This document shows, one piece after another, positions 8,263 through 17,268 of a stretch of 64,000 nucleotides of DNA. The stretch is from NCBI GenBank assembly GCA_050247235.1, contig JBFWUN010000001.1, positions 1 through 64,000 of the forward strand, in the 5' to 3' direction. The position numbers and the translations under genes were made by a program. The notes under the pieces are model-generated. The model made no database searches and was not told the origin of the DNA. It was given only the letters and a program-made list of their open reading frames with translations. The stretch's first letter is position 1. Every line of letters begins with the position of its first letter. Source of the DNA: CAIKBL01 sp050247235 (GTDB lineage Bacteria; Pseudomonadota; Gammaproteobacteria; Ga0077536).

Positions 8263-9552
8263 TCAATGGAACTGCTCTTCCTCGGTGGAACCGGTCAGCG
8301 CGGTGACGGAGGACTTGCCGCCCTGGATGACCGTGGTCACGTCGTCGAAGTAGCCGGCGCCCACTTCCTGCTGGTGGCTTGCGAAGGTGTAGCCCCGCTT
8401 GGCCGCCGCGAATTCCTTCTCCTGCACCATCTCGACGTAGGCAGTCATGCCCTTGTGCACGTACTCGCTGGCAAGGTCGAACATGTTGTACCACATGTTA
8501 TGGACACCGGCCAAAGTGATGAACTGGTACTTGTAACCCATCGCCCCGAGTTCGCGCTGGAACCTCGCAATCGTCGCGTCGTCGAGATTCTTCTTCCAGT
8601 TGAAGGACGGTGAGCAGTTGTATGCGAGCAGCTGATCCGGAAACTGCTTCTTGATCGCTTCCGCAAACCGCTTCGCCTCGTCGAGGTCGGGAACTGCGGT
8701 TTCGCACCACAGCAGGTCCGCATACGGTGCGTACGACAGGCCACGATCGATCGCCTGGTCGAGCCCGGCGCGCGTGACATACAGCCCCTCGGAGGTCCGC
8801 TCGCCCGTCACGAAGCGCTTGTCGCGCTCGTCGACATCCGATGTCAGCAGGTTCGCCGCATTCGCGTCCGTGCGGGCAAGCAGCACCGTGGGGATCCCCA
8901 TCGTGTCCGCCGCGAGGCGCGCCGCCACCAGCTTCTGCACGGCTTCCTGCGTCGGGACGAGCACCTTGCCTCCCATGTGACCGCACTTCTTGACCGAGGC
9001 GAGCTGGTCCTCGAAATGCACGCCAGACGCCCCGGCCTCGATCATGTTCTTCATCAACTCGAACGCATTCAGCACGCCGCCGAACCCGGCCTCGGCATCC
9101 GCGACGATCGGGATGAAGTAATCGATGTCCCGCTTGCTGGTCTTCGACCATTGGATCTCGTCGGCCCGCTTGAACGCATTGTTGATTCGCCGGACCACGG
9201 TAGGCACCGAGTTCACGGCGTACAGCGACTGGTCCGGATACATCGTCTCGCTCGTGTTCGCATCCGCCGCGACCTGCCAACCGGACAGGTAAATGGCCTT
9301 GATGCCCGCCTTGACCTGCTGGACGGCCTGGCCGCCCGTCAGCGCGCCGAGGCAAGGGACGAAGGCTTCCTCGTTCACGAGCTTCCACAGTTTCTCGGCA
9401 CCACGACGGGCGAGCGTGTGTTCGACCTGGACGCTGCCGCGCAGACGCACGACGTCTTCGGCGGAATAGTCTCGGCGGATCCCTTTCCAGCGCGGATTGG
9501 TGGCCCAGTCCTTCTTGAGTTGCTCGACCTGATCCTTGAACGTCTCAGACAT
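8263..9552 (-). CDS. aceA: Isocitrate lyase
   Basis: Splits isocitrate to glyoxylate and succinate, the first committed step of the glyoxylate bypass needed for growth on acetate, fatty acids or other C2-yielding substrates. The catalytic loop KKCGHMGGKV with its nucleophilic Cys is present. The flanking VADAEAGFGGVLNAFELMK, HFEDQLAS and CSPSFNWKK segments match the family. 429 residues, typical of the shorter enterobacterial-type enzyme. An AGGAG lies about 7 bases before the ATG. Malate synthase is not in the window. It fits with the acetyl-CoA-yielding catabolic block further along. Confidence 0.96.
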   Translation of the reverse strand: MSETFKDQVEQLKKDWATNPRWKGIRRDYSAEDVVRLRGSVQVEHTLARRGAEKLWKLVNEEAFVPCLGALTGGQAVQQVKAGIKAIYLSGWQVAADANTSETMYPDQSLYAVNSVPTVVRRINNAFKRADEIQWSKTSKRDIDYFIPIVADAEAGFGGVLNAFELMKNMIEAGASGVHFEDQLASVKKCGHMGGKVLVPTQEAVQKLVAARLAADTMGIPTVLLARTDANAANLLTSDVDERDKRFVTGERTSEGLYVTRAGLDQAIDRGLSYAPYADLLWCETAVPDLDEAKRFAEAIKKQFPDQLLAYNCSPSFNWKKNLDDATIARFQRELGAMGYKYQFITLAGVHNMWYNMFDLASEYVHKGMTAYVEMVQEKEFAAAKRGYTFASHQQEVGAGYFDDVTTVIQGGKSSVTALTGSTEEEQFH

Positions 9553-9878
9553 TTTCTATCTCCTGCCTAGCTCGGCGCGTCGTGAAAGCTTGTGGTTCCC
9601 GGCAACAGTCGGTCACCGCGACCGGTCCCGCGGGGGACCCTGCCGTCGGACGCGGACGCCGGTGCGACGCGATCCCGGCATCGGGGCGACACGGGCGGTC
9701 CGCTGGCAGGGGCGCGCATGGTAATGCTGCCCTGCGATGGCATCAACCAAGCCGCGCGGTCGTCCGACCGGGCGTCACGGTTGTTATCGATCCCCGGCCC
9801 GACGCGGGGCGACTTCGCGTTCGGCGCGACGTCGTTGCGGCCCGCGGGGTGGCCGCGGACGTTACGCTGCGCCGCACC

Positions 9879-9913
9879 AAGTGTCAACGAGCACCGCACG
9901 GTGCGCGACACTT
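9879..9913. repeat. Nested inverted repeat upstream of aceA
   Basis: AAGTGTC (9879-9885) pairs perfectly with GACACTT (9907-9913). Inside it, GCACCG (9891-9896) pairs with CGGTGC (9899-9904) across a two-base centre. The two-level symmetry fits a dimeric regulator site or a structured leader. There is no T-run beside it, so it is not a classical terminator. Confidence 0.5.
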
Positions 9914-10115
9914 CGCGGCGTGCCAATCCGCGGTGGCGCGGCGGACGTACAAGGATGCACGCGTGCCATGATCAAGGCAGCGGCAGACGTTTCCGGTGCT
10001 GTCGCGCAACCCTGACGCAACGTGAACCATCGCCGCCTGCAGGGAGTCCGATCCGCGGCCGTGTCAACCACGCGAGTCGCCATGGGCGCGCGCGCAAGTC
10101 CGACCCGGTCGGGCG

Positions 10116-10145
10116 TTTCGCGGGCAGAATTCCTAACCGTATAAT
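10116..10145 (+). promoter_or_regulatory. Probable sigma70 promoter of clpS-clpA
   Basis: A perfect -10 hexamer TATAAT lies at 10140-10145, 43 bp before the clpS ATG. The best -35 is the weak TTTCGC at 10116-10121 with an 18-bp spacer. The palindrome at 10100-10112 lies directly upstream of it and could be an operator. Confidence 0.55.
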
Positions 10146-10188
10146 CCGGGCACGTCATGCAGTGACTCGATGAACCGGCAAGAAATCC

Positions 10189-10509
10189 ATGGCGAAGAAA
10201 CAGGACACTGAACGGGAATCGGGACTGGCGGTCCAGGAAGCGCCCCCGCGTACGAAGACACCGCCGCTCTACAAGGTCATCATGCTGAACGATGACTACA
10301 CCCCGATGGAATTCGTCGTGCATGTGCTGGAGAAGTTCTTCTCGCTCGACCGGCCCACCGCCACGCGCGTGATGCTCGAGGTCCATACGCGCGGGAAGGG
10401 CGTGTGCGGCGTGTTCATCCACGAGATTGCGGAAACCAAGGCGGCGCACGTAAACGCCTATTCCCGCGAGAATCAACACCCCTTACTCTGTACACTCGAA
10501 CTGGCCTAG
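10189..10509 (+). CDS. clpS: ClpS adaptor for ClpAP
   Basis: Adaptor that delivers N-degron substrates to the ClpAP protease by binding the N-domain of ClpA. The ClpS signature is clear: YKVIMLNDDYTPMEFVV (residues about 28-44) with the NDD motif, then VMLEVHTRGKGVCGVF and the tail ENQHPLLCTLE. 106 residues with a flexible N-terminal extension of about 25. It lies 38 bp before clpA on the same strand, the standard operon. Confidence 0.96.
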   Translation: MAKKQDTERESGLAVQEAPPRTKTPPLYKVIMLNDDYTPMEFVVHVLEKFFSLDRPTATRVMLEVHTRGKGVCGVFIHEIAETKAAHVNAYSRENQHPLLCTLELA

Positions 10510-10547
10510 AACCCGGATACCGCTAGATGCGGAGGTAGGAAGGCGAC

Positions 10548-12818
10548 GTGCTGAGCAAAGAACTCGAAGTGACGCTGAACATGGCCTTCAAGGCTGCCCG
10601 TGAACAGCGTCACGAATTCATGACCGTCGAACACCTGCTGCTCGCGCTGCTCGACAATCCCACCGCGGCCAAGGTCCTCCGTGCCTGCGGCGCGGACCTC
10701 AACCAGTTGCGTCGGCTGCTGATGGACTTCATCCGCGAGAACTCCCCCGTCCTGCCGGATGACGAGGACCGCGATACACAGCCGACACTCGGCTTTCAGC
10801 GCGTCCTGCAGCGCGCAGTCTTCCACGTCCAGTCCTCCGGCAAGAAGGAAGTCACCGGGGCGAACGTGCTGGTGGCGATCTTCGGCGAACGCGAGTCACA
10901 GGCCGTCTACCTGCTGAACCAGCAGAACATCGCGCGGCTGGATGTCGTGAACTGCATTTCGCACGGCATCTCGAAGGTCTCCGACGAGGAAAACACTGGC
11001 GACGCCAACCAGGGTGCCGAGGAGGATGGAGAAGGCGGCGAGGCGAACAAGACCGCGCTGGATCAGTTCTGCACCAATCTCAACGAGCAGGCGCGCAAGG
11101 GCAAGATCGATCCGCTCATCGGTCGCCAGGAAGAAATCGAACGCACGATCCAGATCCTGTGCCGGCGCCGCAAGAACAACCCGCTCTACGTCGGCGAGGC
11201 GGGCGTCGGCAAGACCGCGATCGCCGAAGGGCTCGCCAAGAAGATCGTCGACAAGGAAGTTCCGGAGGTTCTCCAGTCGTCCACGATCTACGCGCTGGAC
11301 CTCGGCGCGCTGCTGGCGGGCACCAAGTATCGAGGGGATTTCGAGAAGCGCCTCAAGGCTGTCATCGGCCAGTTGAAGCGCGAACCCGGCGCTGTGCTGT
11401 TCATCGACGAGATTCACACGATTATCGGGGCGGGTGCCGCGTCGGGCGGCGTCATGGATGCTTCCAACCTGATCAAGCCGATGCTGGCGTCCGGCGAGAT
11501 CAAGTGCATCGGGTCGACCACCTACCAGGAGTATCGCGGCATCTTCGAGAAGGATCGGGCGCTGTCGCGGAGATTCCAGAAAATCGACGTGCCGGAACCT
11601 TCAGTCGACGAAGCGATCAAGATCCTGCAGGGGCTCAAGTCGCGCTTCGAGGAGCACCACGACGTCAAGTACACGAACCAGGCCCTGCGCTCGGCCGTCG
11701 AACTGACCAGTCGGTATATCAATGACCGTCATCTTCCGGACAAGGCGATCGACATCATCGACGAAGCCGGGGCCCGGCAGCGACTCGCACCACCCTCCAA
11801 GCGCAAGCGCACGGTGGGCACCTATGAAATCGAGGAGATCGTTGCCAAGGTCGCCCGCATCCCGCCGAAGACCGTCTCCACCTCGGATCGCGAAGTACTG
11901 CAGCACCTCGAACGGGACCTGAAGATGGTCGTTTTCGGGCAGGACGAGGCCATCTCGATGCTTGCGACCGCCATCAAGATGGCGCGCTCGGGACTCGGCA
12001 ATACGGACAAGCCGATCGGGTCCTTCCTGTTCGCGGGACCAACGGGCGTGGGCAAAACCGAGGTCACGCGTCAACTCGCGCGGGTGATGGGCATCGAACT
12101 CATTCGGTTCGACATGTCGGAGTACATGGAGAGACACACCGTGTCGCGCCTGATCGGCGCGCCTCCCGGTTACGTGGGATATGACACGGGCGGCCTGCTG
12201 ACCGAAGCGGTGCACAAGCAGCCGCACGCGGTGCTGCTGCTCGACGAAATGGAGAAGGCGCACCCGGACGTTTTCAACGTGCTCCTGCAGGTCATGGATC
12301 ACGGCACGCTCACCGATGCCAACGGGCGCAAAACGGACTTTCGGAACGTCATCATCGTGATGACCACGAACGCCGGCGCCGAGCGCCTGTCGCGCGCATC
12401 GATCGGATTTGCGTTGCAGGACCACAGCACGGATGCCGGCGAAGCCATCAAGCGAACATTCAGCCCGGAATTCCGCAACCGGCTGGACGCGGTCATCCAG
12501 TTCAAGTCGTTGGATCCCACCACCATTTCGCACGTGGTCGACAAATTCCTCGTGGAGTTGGAAAGCCAGCTCGACAGCAAGAAGGTCACCTTGGAAGTCG
12601 ACCTGGAAGCACGCGCCTGGCTGGCCGAGCACGGGTACGATCCGCTGATGGGCGCGCGTCCGATGAACCGGCTGATCCGGGAGAAGCTCAAGAAGGCGCT
12701 TGCCGAGGAACTGCTCTTCGGGCGCCTCGCGAGCGGAGGTCACGTGACGGTCACCGTGCGGGATGGTGACATCGCGATCGACATCGAAGCCGAAGAGAAG
12801 ATCGCCGGCGCCGTGTGA
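10548..12818 (+). CDS. clpA: ATP-dependent Clp protease ATP-binding subunit ClpA
   Basis: Double-ring AAA+ unfoldase that feeds substrates to ClpP. The N-domain covers about residues 1-145, followed by an acidic Glu/Gly-rich linker. D1 has Walker A GEAGVGKTA and Walker B FIDEIH; D2 has Walker A GPTGVGKTE and Walker B LLDEMEKAHPD. The ClpP-docking IGF loop is visible in RASIGFALQ. 756 residues. The start is a GTG at 10548 preceded by GGAGGTAGGAAGG. It is convergent with argA; a small hairpin follows the stop. Confidence 0.97.
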   Translation: MLSKELEVTLNMAFKAAREQRHEFMTVEHLLLALLDNPTAAKVLRACGADLNQLRRLLMDFIRENSPVLPDDEDRDTQPTLGFQRVLQRAVFHVQSSGKKEVTGANVLVAIFGERESQAVYLLNQQNIARLDVVNCISHGISKVSDEENTGDANQGAEEDGEGGEANKTALDQFCTNLNEQARKGKIDPLIGRQEEIERTIQILCRRRKNNPLYVGEAGVGKTAIAEGLAKKIVDKEVPEVLQSSTIYALDLGALLAGTKYRGDFEKRLKAVIGQLKREPGAVLFIDEIHTIIGAGAASGGVMDASNLIKPMLASGEIKCIGSTTYQEYRGIFEKDRALSRRFQKIDVPEPSVDEAIKILQGLKSRFEEHHDVKYTNQALRSAVELTSRYINDRHLPDKAIDIIDEAGARQRLAPPSKRKRTVGTYEIEEIVAKVARIPPKTVSTSDREVLQHLERDLKMVVFGQDEAISMLATAIKMARSGLGNTDKPIGSFLFAGPTGVGKTEVTRQLARVMGIELIRFDMSEYMERHTVSRLIGAPPGYVGYDTGGLLTEAVHKQPHAVLLLDEMEKAHPDVFNVLLQVMDHGTLTDANGRKTDFRNVIIVMTTNAGAERLSRASIGFALQDHSTDAGEAIKRTFSPEFRNRLDAVIQFKSLDPTTISHVVDKFLVELESQLDSKKVTLEVDLEARAWLAEHGYDPLMGARPMNRLIREKLKKALAEELLFGRLASGGHVTVTVRDGDIAIDIEAEEKIAGAV

Positions 12819-12826
12819 TCCTGCGT

Positions 12827-12842
12827 GCGACACGCATGTCGC
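12827..12842. terminator. Weak hairpin between clpA and argA
   Basis: GCGACA (12827-12832) and TGTCGC (12837-12842) form a perfect 6-bp stem with a four-base loop, surrounded by an outer CTGCG/CGCAG pair (12821-12825 and 12847-12851). No clear T-run follows on either strand, so termination is only a possibility for these convergent genes. Confidence 0.25.
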
Positions 12843-12876
12843 GGGTCGCAGCCAGAATCCTTTCGTGGGGTGCCCG

Positions 12877-14193
12877 TCAGCGGGTGAGTGCCTTGCGGAA
12901 CACCAGCGAATTGCGCTGGAAGTTGTAGAGCGCGCGCCGCTCCCCGGGCAGATCCGTCAGGGCGCCGGGCAAGTACCCGAGTTCCTGAAACCAGTGTGCC
13001 GCCTGTGTGGTGAGCACGAACACCGTACCGATGCTTTGCTCGCGCGCGCGCGACTCCAGCGTGGTGAGCAGGAGCTTGCCGAAGCCGTGTCGCCGGTACC
13101 GCGGGTCGACCGCGATGCCAGCGATTTCCGCCGTGCCGTGCTCGGGAAACGGGTACAGCGCGCCGCATGCGACGGTGGCACCATCACGCACGATGACCAC
13201 GAAATGGTCGATCTCGTTCTCCAGCTTCTCACGCGAGCGCTTGACCAGAATTCCTTCGGATTCCAGCGGTTCAATCAGGCCGAGGATACCGCCGACGTCT
13301 TCGATCGTCGCCGCGCGGACCTGGTCGAACGGCGCGTTGCTGACGAGGGTGCCGGCGCCGTCCCGCGTGAACAGTTCCAGCAGCAGCGCGCCGTCGTCGG
13401 CCTGCAGCACATGCACCCGGCCGACTCCGAACTGGCAGGCGCGCGCGGCATTGGAAAGCACCTGTGCCCCGCCGGTCGCACGCTGCAGTTCCCGCGCTTC
13501 GCGCAGCGTGAGTTGCCGGATCAGTGTACCGTCCGCATCCCGCAGCGCGTGCTCGACGAGCAGCAGGAGCTTGGAAGCCTTGAGTTCGATGGCGATTTCG
13601 GTCGCGAGGTCCATCGCGTTCAGACTGAACGTCTCGCCGGTCGACGAATAGCCCAGCGGCGATACCAGCACGACATCGACCATTTCGACTTGGGCGGCCA
13701 GCGCCGCTGCATCGATGCGGCGGATCTCACCCGTGAACTGGAGATCGACACCCTCGATGATGCCGGCCGGCCGCGCAACGACGAAGTTCCCATTGACGAC
13801 GCGCAGCGGGGGCGCTCCAGGGGGGCGCGCGCGGGTGGCGTGGGCAAACTGGGCCTCGATCGCAAAGCGCACCGCGGCAGCCGCCTCCTTCGCGTGCGCG
13901 AGTGTGGCGGCATCGGTCACGCGCAGGTGTCCCTTGAGCGCGGTCCGGACACCGGCCGCTTCCAGCCGTCGGGTGACCTCCGGTCGCGTGCCGTGCACGA
14001 ACACGAGCTTGACGCCGATGCCCGACAGCAGGGTCAGGTCCTGCACCAGCTGCGCGAACCCGGCGCCGGCCACGACCACACCGTCCACGTAGACCACGAA
14101 CGTGTGCCCGCGATGGGCACGCATGTAAGGCGATGCCTCGCGCATCCCGCGGACAAAGGCAACAGCGTCGTCAGCGTGTTCCAGGGAATTCAT
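12877..14193 (-). CDS. argA: N-acetylglutamate synthase
   Basis: Acetylates glutamate with acetyl-CoA, the first step of arginine biosynthesis. The N-terminal amino-acid-kinase-like domain (about residues 1-285) contains FVVYVDGVVVAGAGFAQLVQ, GIGVKLVFVHGTRPEV and VNGNFVVARPAGI. It is followed by a GNAT acetyltransferase domain (about 290-438) with IAGIAVDPRYRRHGFGKLLL. This AAK plus GNAT architecture defines classical ArgA, and 438 residues matches it. The ATG at 14193 is the usual family start. It is divergent from ilvD. Confidence 0.94.
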   Translation of the reverse strand: MNSLEHADDAVAFVRGMREASPYMRAHRGHTFVVYVDGVVVAGAGFAQLVQDLTLLSGIGVKLVFVHGTRPEVTRRLEAAGVRTALKGHLRVTDAATLAHAKEAAAAVRFAIEAQFAHATRARPPGAPPLRVVNGNFVVARPAGIIEGVDLQFTGEIRRIDAAALAAQVEMVDVVLVSPLGYSSTGETFSLNAMDLATEIAIELKASKLLLLVEHALRDADGTLIRQLTLREARELQRATGGAQVLSNAARACQFGVGRVHVLQADDGALLLELFTRDGAGTLVSNAPFDQVRAATIEDVGGILGLIEPLESEGILVKRSREKLENEIDHFVVIVRDGATVACGALYPFPEHGTAEIAGIAVDPRYRRHGFGKLLLTTLESRAREQSIGTVFVLTTQAAHWFQELGYLPGALTDLPGERRALYNFQRNSLVFRKALTR

Positions 14194-14320
14194 GGCAGCG
14201 GCATTCTACACGGGCCGGCGCGGCGATCCCGCCGCGCGCGGATTTTCTGGGTATGATCGGCGCCCCGGCCCGTGGCGCTGACCGACCCCGCCGGGATCGC
14301 CCGACCCCCTGGAGCCCGTC

Positions 14321-16000
14321 ATGACCAAGCAACTGAACCGCTACAGTGCCCGCATCACGCAACCCCGCTCGCAAGGCGCCTCGCAGGCGATGCTCTACGC
14401 GACCGGGTTGACCCGCGAGGATCTCGACAAGCCACAGGTGGGCATCGCGAGCGTCTGGTTCGAAGGCAATCCCTGCAACATGCATCTCCTTCAGCTGGCC
14501 GAGTTCGTCAAGCAGGGTGTGGACGCGGCAGGCATGGTCGGCATGCGGTTCAATACCGTCGGTGTGAGCGATGGCATATCGATGGGCACCGACGGCATGA
14601 GCTACTCGCTGCAGTCACGCGAGATCATTGCCGACTCCATCGAGACGACCATGGGCGGTCAGTGGTACGACGCGAACATCTCGATCCCCGGCTGCGACAA
14701 GAACATGCCTGGCTGCCTGATCGCGATGGCACGTCTGAATCGTCCCGCGCTGATGGTATACGGCGGAACCATCAGACCCGGACACTCCCGGGGTGAGACC
14801 CTCGACATCGTCTCGGCGTTCCAATGCTATGGCGCGTATCTCGCGGGCACGATCGACGACCAGCGGCGCGAAGAGATCGTCCGTCACGCCTGCCCGGGCG
14901 CAGGCGCATGCGGCGGGATGTACACCGCCAACACGATGGCGAGCGCCATTGAAGCCATGGGGATGTCGCTTCCCTACAGTTCGTCGACTCCGGCGGTCGA
15001 TGCGCTCAAGAAGGACGAATGTATTCGCGCCGGTGCCGCCATCCGCACCCTGCTCGAGCGCGACATCAAGCCACGCGACATCATGACGAGAGCCGCGTTC
15101 GAGAACGCCATGGTCATCGTGAGCGTGCTCGGTGGGTCGACCAACGCCGTGCTCCATCTCCTCGCGATGGCGCGCGCCGCGGGGGTGGAACTGTCGCTGG
15201 ACGACTTCCAGGCGGTCACCAACCGTACGCCCCTGCTGGCCGATCTCAAACCCAGCGGCCGTTTCGTCATGGAGGACGTGCAGAAGATCGGCGGGACACC
15301 GGCGGTCATGAAGTACCTGCTGGAAAACGGCATGCTGCAGGGTGACTGCCTGACCGTAACCGGCCGGACAATCGCGGAGAATCTCGCGGAACTGCCGGGC
15401 TTGAGTCCGGGACAGGAGGTGGTGCGCCCGCTGTCGAACCCGATCAAGGCGACCGGTCACATCCAGATCCTGCGCGGAAACCTCGCGCCCGACGGCTCGG
15501 TCGCGAAGATCACCGGCAAGGAAGGCCTGCGCTTCACGGGACCGGCCAAGGTGTACGACGCCGAGGAAGCAATGCTGACCGCACTGGAGGCCAAGGCCAT
15601 CCAGAAGGGCGACGTGGTCGTGATCAGGTACGAAGGACCGACTGGCGGCCCGGGCATGCCGGAGATGCTGACCCCGACGTCGGCACTGATGGGGGTCGGA
15701 CTCGGCAGCGCAGTCGCGCTGATCACGGACGGGCGCTTCTCGGGCGGGTCACACGGGTTCATCGTGGGCCACGTCGTGCCGGAAGCGCAGCTCGGTGGAC
15801 CCATCGCACTGATTAAGGATGGCGACGTGGTGACGATCGACGCGGAAAGCGGCCGACTCGACGTCGCCGTGACAGATGCGGAGATGGCTGAGCGCCGCGC
15901 GGCGTGGACGCCGCCGCCGTACAAGGTCACGCGGGGCACGCTCTACAAGTTCATCAAGACGGTGAAATCGGCGTCCGAAGGCTGCGTTACGGACGAATGA
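14321..16000 (+). CDS. ilvD: Dihydroxy-acid dehydratase
   Basis: Dehydrates 2,3-dihydroxy-3-methylbutanoate and its homologue in valine, leucine and isoleucine synthesis. Cysteines placed as cluster ligands are visible in NPCNMHL, GCDKNMPGC and CPGAGACGGMYTANTM. The C-terminal half has PTGGPGMPEML and DGRFSGGSHGFIVGHV. 559 residues, the length of the shorter type usually carrying a [2Fe-2S] cluster rather than the roughly 615-residue [4Fe-4S] E. coli type. A TATGAT box at 14252-14257 may be its -10. It is not linked to other ilv genes. Confidence 0.95.
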   Translation: MTKQLNRYSARITQPRSQGASQAMLYATGLTREDLDKPQVGIASVWFEGNPCNMHLLQLAEFVKQGVDAAGMVGMRFNTVGVSDGISMGTDGMSYSLQSREIIADSIETTMGGQWYDANISIPGCDKNMPGCLIAMARLNRPALMVYGGTIRPGHSRGETLDIVSAFQCYGAYLAGTIDDQRREEIVRHACPGAGACGGMYTANTMASAIEAMGMSLPYSSSTPAVDALKKDECIRAGAAIRTLLERDIKPRDIMTRAAFENAMVIVSVLGGSTNAVLHLLAMARAAGVELSLDDFQAVTNRTPLLADLKPSGRFVMEDVQKIGGTPAVMKYLLENGMLQGDCLTVTGRTIAENLAELPGLSPGQEVVRPLSNPIKATGHIQILRGNLAPDGSVAKITGKEGLRFTGPAKVYDAEEAMLTALEAKAIQKGDVVVIRYEGPTGGPGMPEMLTPTSALMGVGLGSAVALITDGRFSGGSHGFIVGHVVPEAQLGGPIALIKDGDVVTIDAESGRLDVAVTDAEMAERRAAWTPPPYKVTRGTLYKFIKTVKSASEGCVTDE

Positions 16001-16097
16001 GCGGAAGCTACCGGGCGGTCCCGGGGTCACGCTGGCGTCGCGACGAAACCGGTCCCGGGAGTCGGACGATGATCCCGACCGACGCCGGCAGCCGGTG

Positions 16098-16721
16098 CTA
16101 CATCATCTTCTTGTAGTCGTTGTAGTACTTGAGGACGCGGCGGACGTAGGTCTGGGTTTCCTGGTACGGCGGGATCTGCTTGCCGTAGCTCAGCACGGCA
16201 TTCTCGCCCGCGTTGTACGCGGCGATGGCGAGCACGAGATCATTGTTGAACATGCCAAGCAGGTCCTTGAGGTAGCGCGTTCCGCCGGAGATGTTCGCCA
16301 CCGGGTCCTTCCGGTTCTTCACCCCGTAGCGCGCGGCGGTCTGCGGCATCAGCTGCATGAGTCCCACTGCCCCGGCGGTGGATATCGCGTTGGGGTCATA
16401 GGCCGATTCCGCCGTGATCACGGCGTGGACCAATGCGGTGGGGAGCTTGTGATTCTTGGCCGCAGTCTCGATCGTCTTCGAGAAGCGCTTGCGATTGGCG
16501 GCCAGCGCGCGGTAATTGATGGAACCCGCACCGCGCGCAGTTTCCGACCAGCCCTTCCATGTTTTGACGAGACGCTTGTATCCGCCGTGGGACGGGCGAT
16601 CCGTCAGATAGACTCGGCCGTACTTGTCGACGTACTTGTAGATATCCGCGCCGGCGACGAACGGCAACGCGATCAGCAGCAGGATGCCGAGCAGGCGTCC
16701 CTTTTGAATTAGCTTTGACAT
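16098..16721 (-). CDS. Lytic transglycosylase (Slt/MltE-like) with N-terminal DUF4124
   Basis: Exported peptidoglycan lytic transglycosylase. After a signal peptide (residues about 1-25, LLGILLLIALPFVAGA) comes a short DUF4124-like stretch DIYKYVDKYGRVYLTDRP, then the SLT domain. That domain has the catalytic Glu105 in ITAESAYDPNAIS, followed by GAVGLMQLMPQTAARYG, SGGTRYLKDLL and AIAAYNAGENAV. The ATG at 16721 is preferred over an upstream TTG at 16751 because it starts directly with the basic and hydrophobic parts of a signal peptide. 207 residues. It is convergent with ilvD. Confidence 0.9.
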   Translation of the reverse strand: MSKLIQKGRLLGILLLIALPFVAGADIYKYVDKYGRVYLTDRPSHGGYKRLVKTWKGWSETARGAGSINYRALAANRKRFSKTIETAAKNHKLPTALVHAVITAESAYDPNAISTAGAVGLMQLMPQTAARYGVKNRKDPVANISGGTRYLKDLLGMFNNDLVLAIAAYNAGENAVLSYGKQIPPYQETQTYVRRVLKYYNDYKKMM

Positions 16722-16772
16722 CTGGGCTTTAGGTTTATTAGCTAATGTCAAATATCTTAATGTAATTTAACC
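16722..16772 (-). promoter_or_regulatory. AT-rich leader of the lytic transglycosylase gene
   Basis: This strip between pgpA and the transglycosylase gene is markedly AT-rich against a GC-rich background. It carries a perfect TTGACA on the minus strand (16751-16746), but no good -10 sits 16-18 bp downstream before the ATG at 16721. It probably holds the promoter, without a resolved -35/-10 pair. AT-richness also continues into the last codons of pgpA (to about 16800). Confidence 0.35.
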
Positions 16773-17264
16773 CTATGATAAATATTTGAATAATAGGATT
16801 GCAAGTCCGGCAAGCGCCCCGGCTGCCACGTCGTCCGCCATCACGCCGAATCCCCCGCCCAAACGCTGGTCGAGCACCCGTATCGGCCAGGGTTTCAGGA
16901 TGTCCAGCGCACGGAACAGGAGAAAGCACGCGACCGCGGCCCCTGGCGTCGGTTCGGCGAGCGTCAGCGCAATCATAACGCCGACGATTTCGTCCCAGAC
17001 GATGGCCCCATGATCTTTAACACCGAGCGCCCGGCTGGTGCGCCCGCACAGGGCGATCCCCGCCAGCCCCATTACGGCAATCGCCCCCCACACGGCCGGG
17101 GCACCGAGCGGCTGCAGCGCGCCGTAGCACCCGACCCCGACAAGCGAGCCCCATGTGCCCGGTGCCTGGCGGATGAGCCCGCTGCCGAGGCCAAAGCTGA
17201 GGAGATGTCCGGGATCTCGCCACAATTCACGGGGTGTCCGCCCGGTCTGCCCGACTCCGGCCAT
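16773..17264 (-). CDS. pgpA: Phosphatidylglycerophosphatase A
   Basis: Membrane phosphatase converting phosphatidylglycerophosphate to phosphatidylglycerol. Family motifs are FGLGSGLIRQAPGTWGSL, the acidic DHGAIVWDEIVGV, the ALDILKPWPI loop and GFGVMADDVAAGALAG. About four membrane segments, 163 residues, normal length. The nearest thiL is not in the window. Its start lies 4 bp after the VKOR-fusion stop at 17269, suggesting co-transcription. Confidence 0.93.
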   Translation of the reverse strand: MAGVGQTGRTPRELWRDPGHLLSFGLGSGLIRQAPGTWGSLVGVGCYGALQPLGAPAVWGAIAVMGLAGIALCGRTSRALGVKDHGAIVWDEIVGVMIALTLAEPTPGAAVACFLLFRALDILKPWPIRVLDQRLGGGFGVMADDVAAGALAGLAILLFKYLS

Positions 17265-17268
17265 GCTT

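Larger units (their letters stand above)
9553..10188. other. 636-bp non-coding region between aceA and clpS
   Basis: No frame here shows a convincing protein. The region separates divergent aceA and clpS and should hold both promoters. It contains a nested inverted repeat at 9879-9913, a perfect interrupted palindrome CCGACC-C-GGTCGG at 10100-10112, and a TATAAT -10 box at 10140-10145 for clpS. It is unusually long for this densely packed segment, so a small RNA cannot be excluded. Confidence 0.6.
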
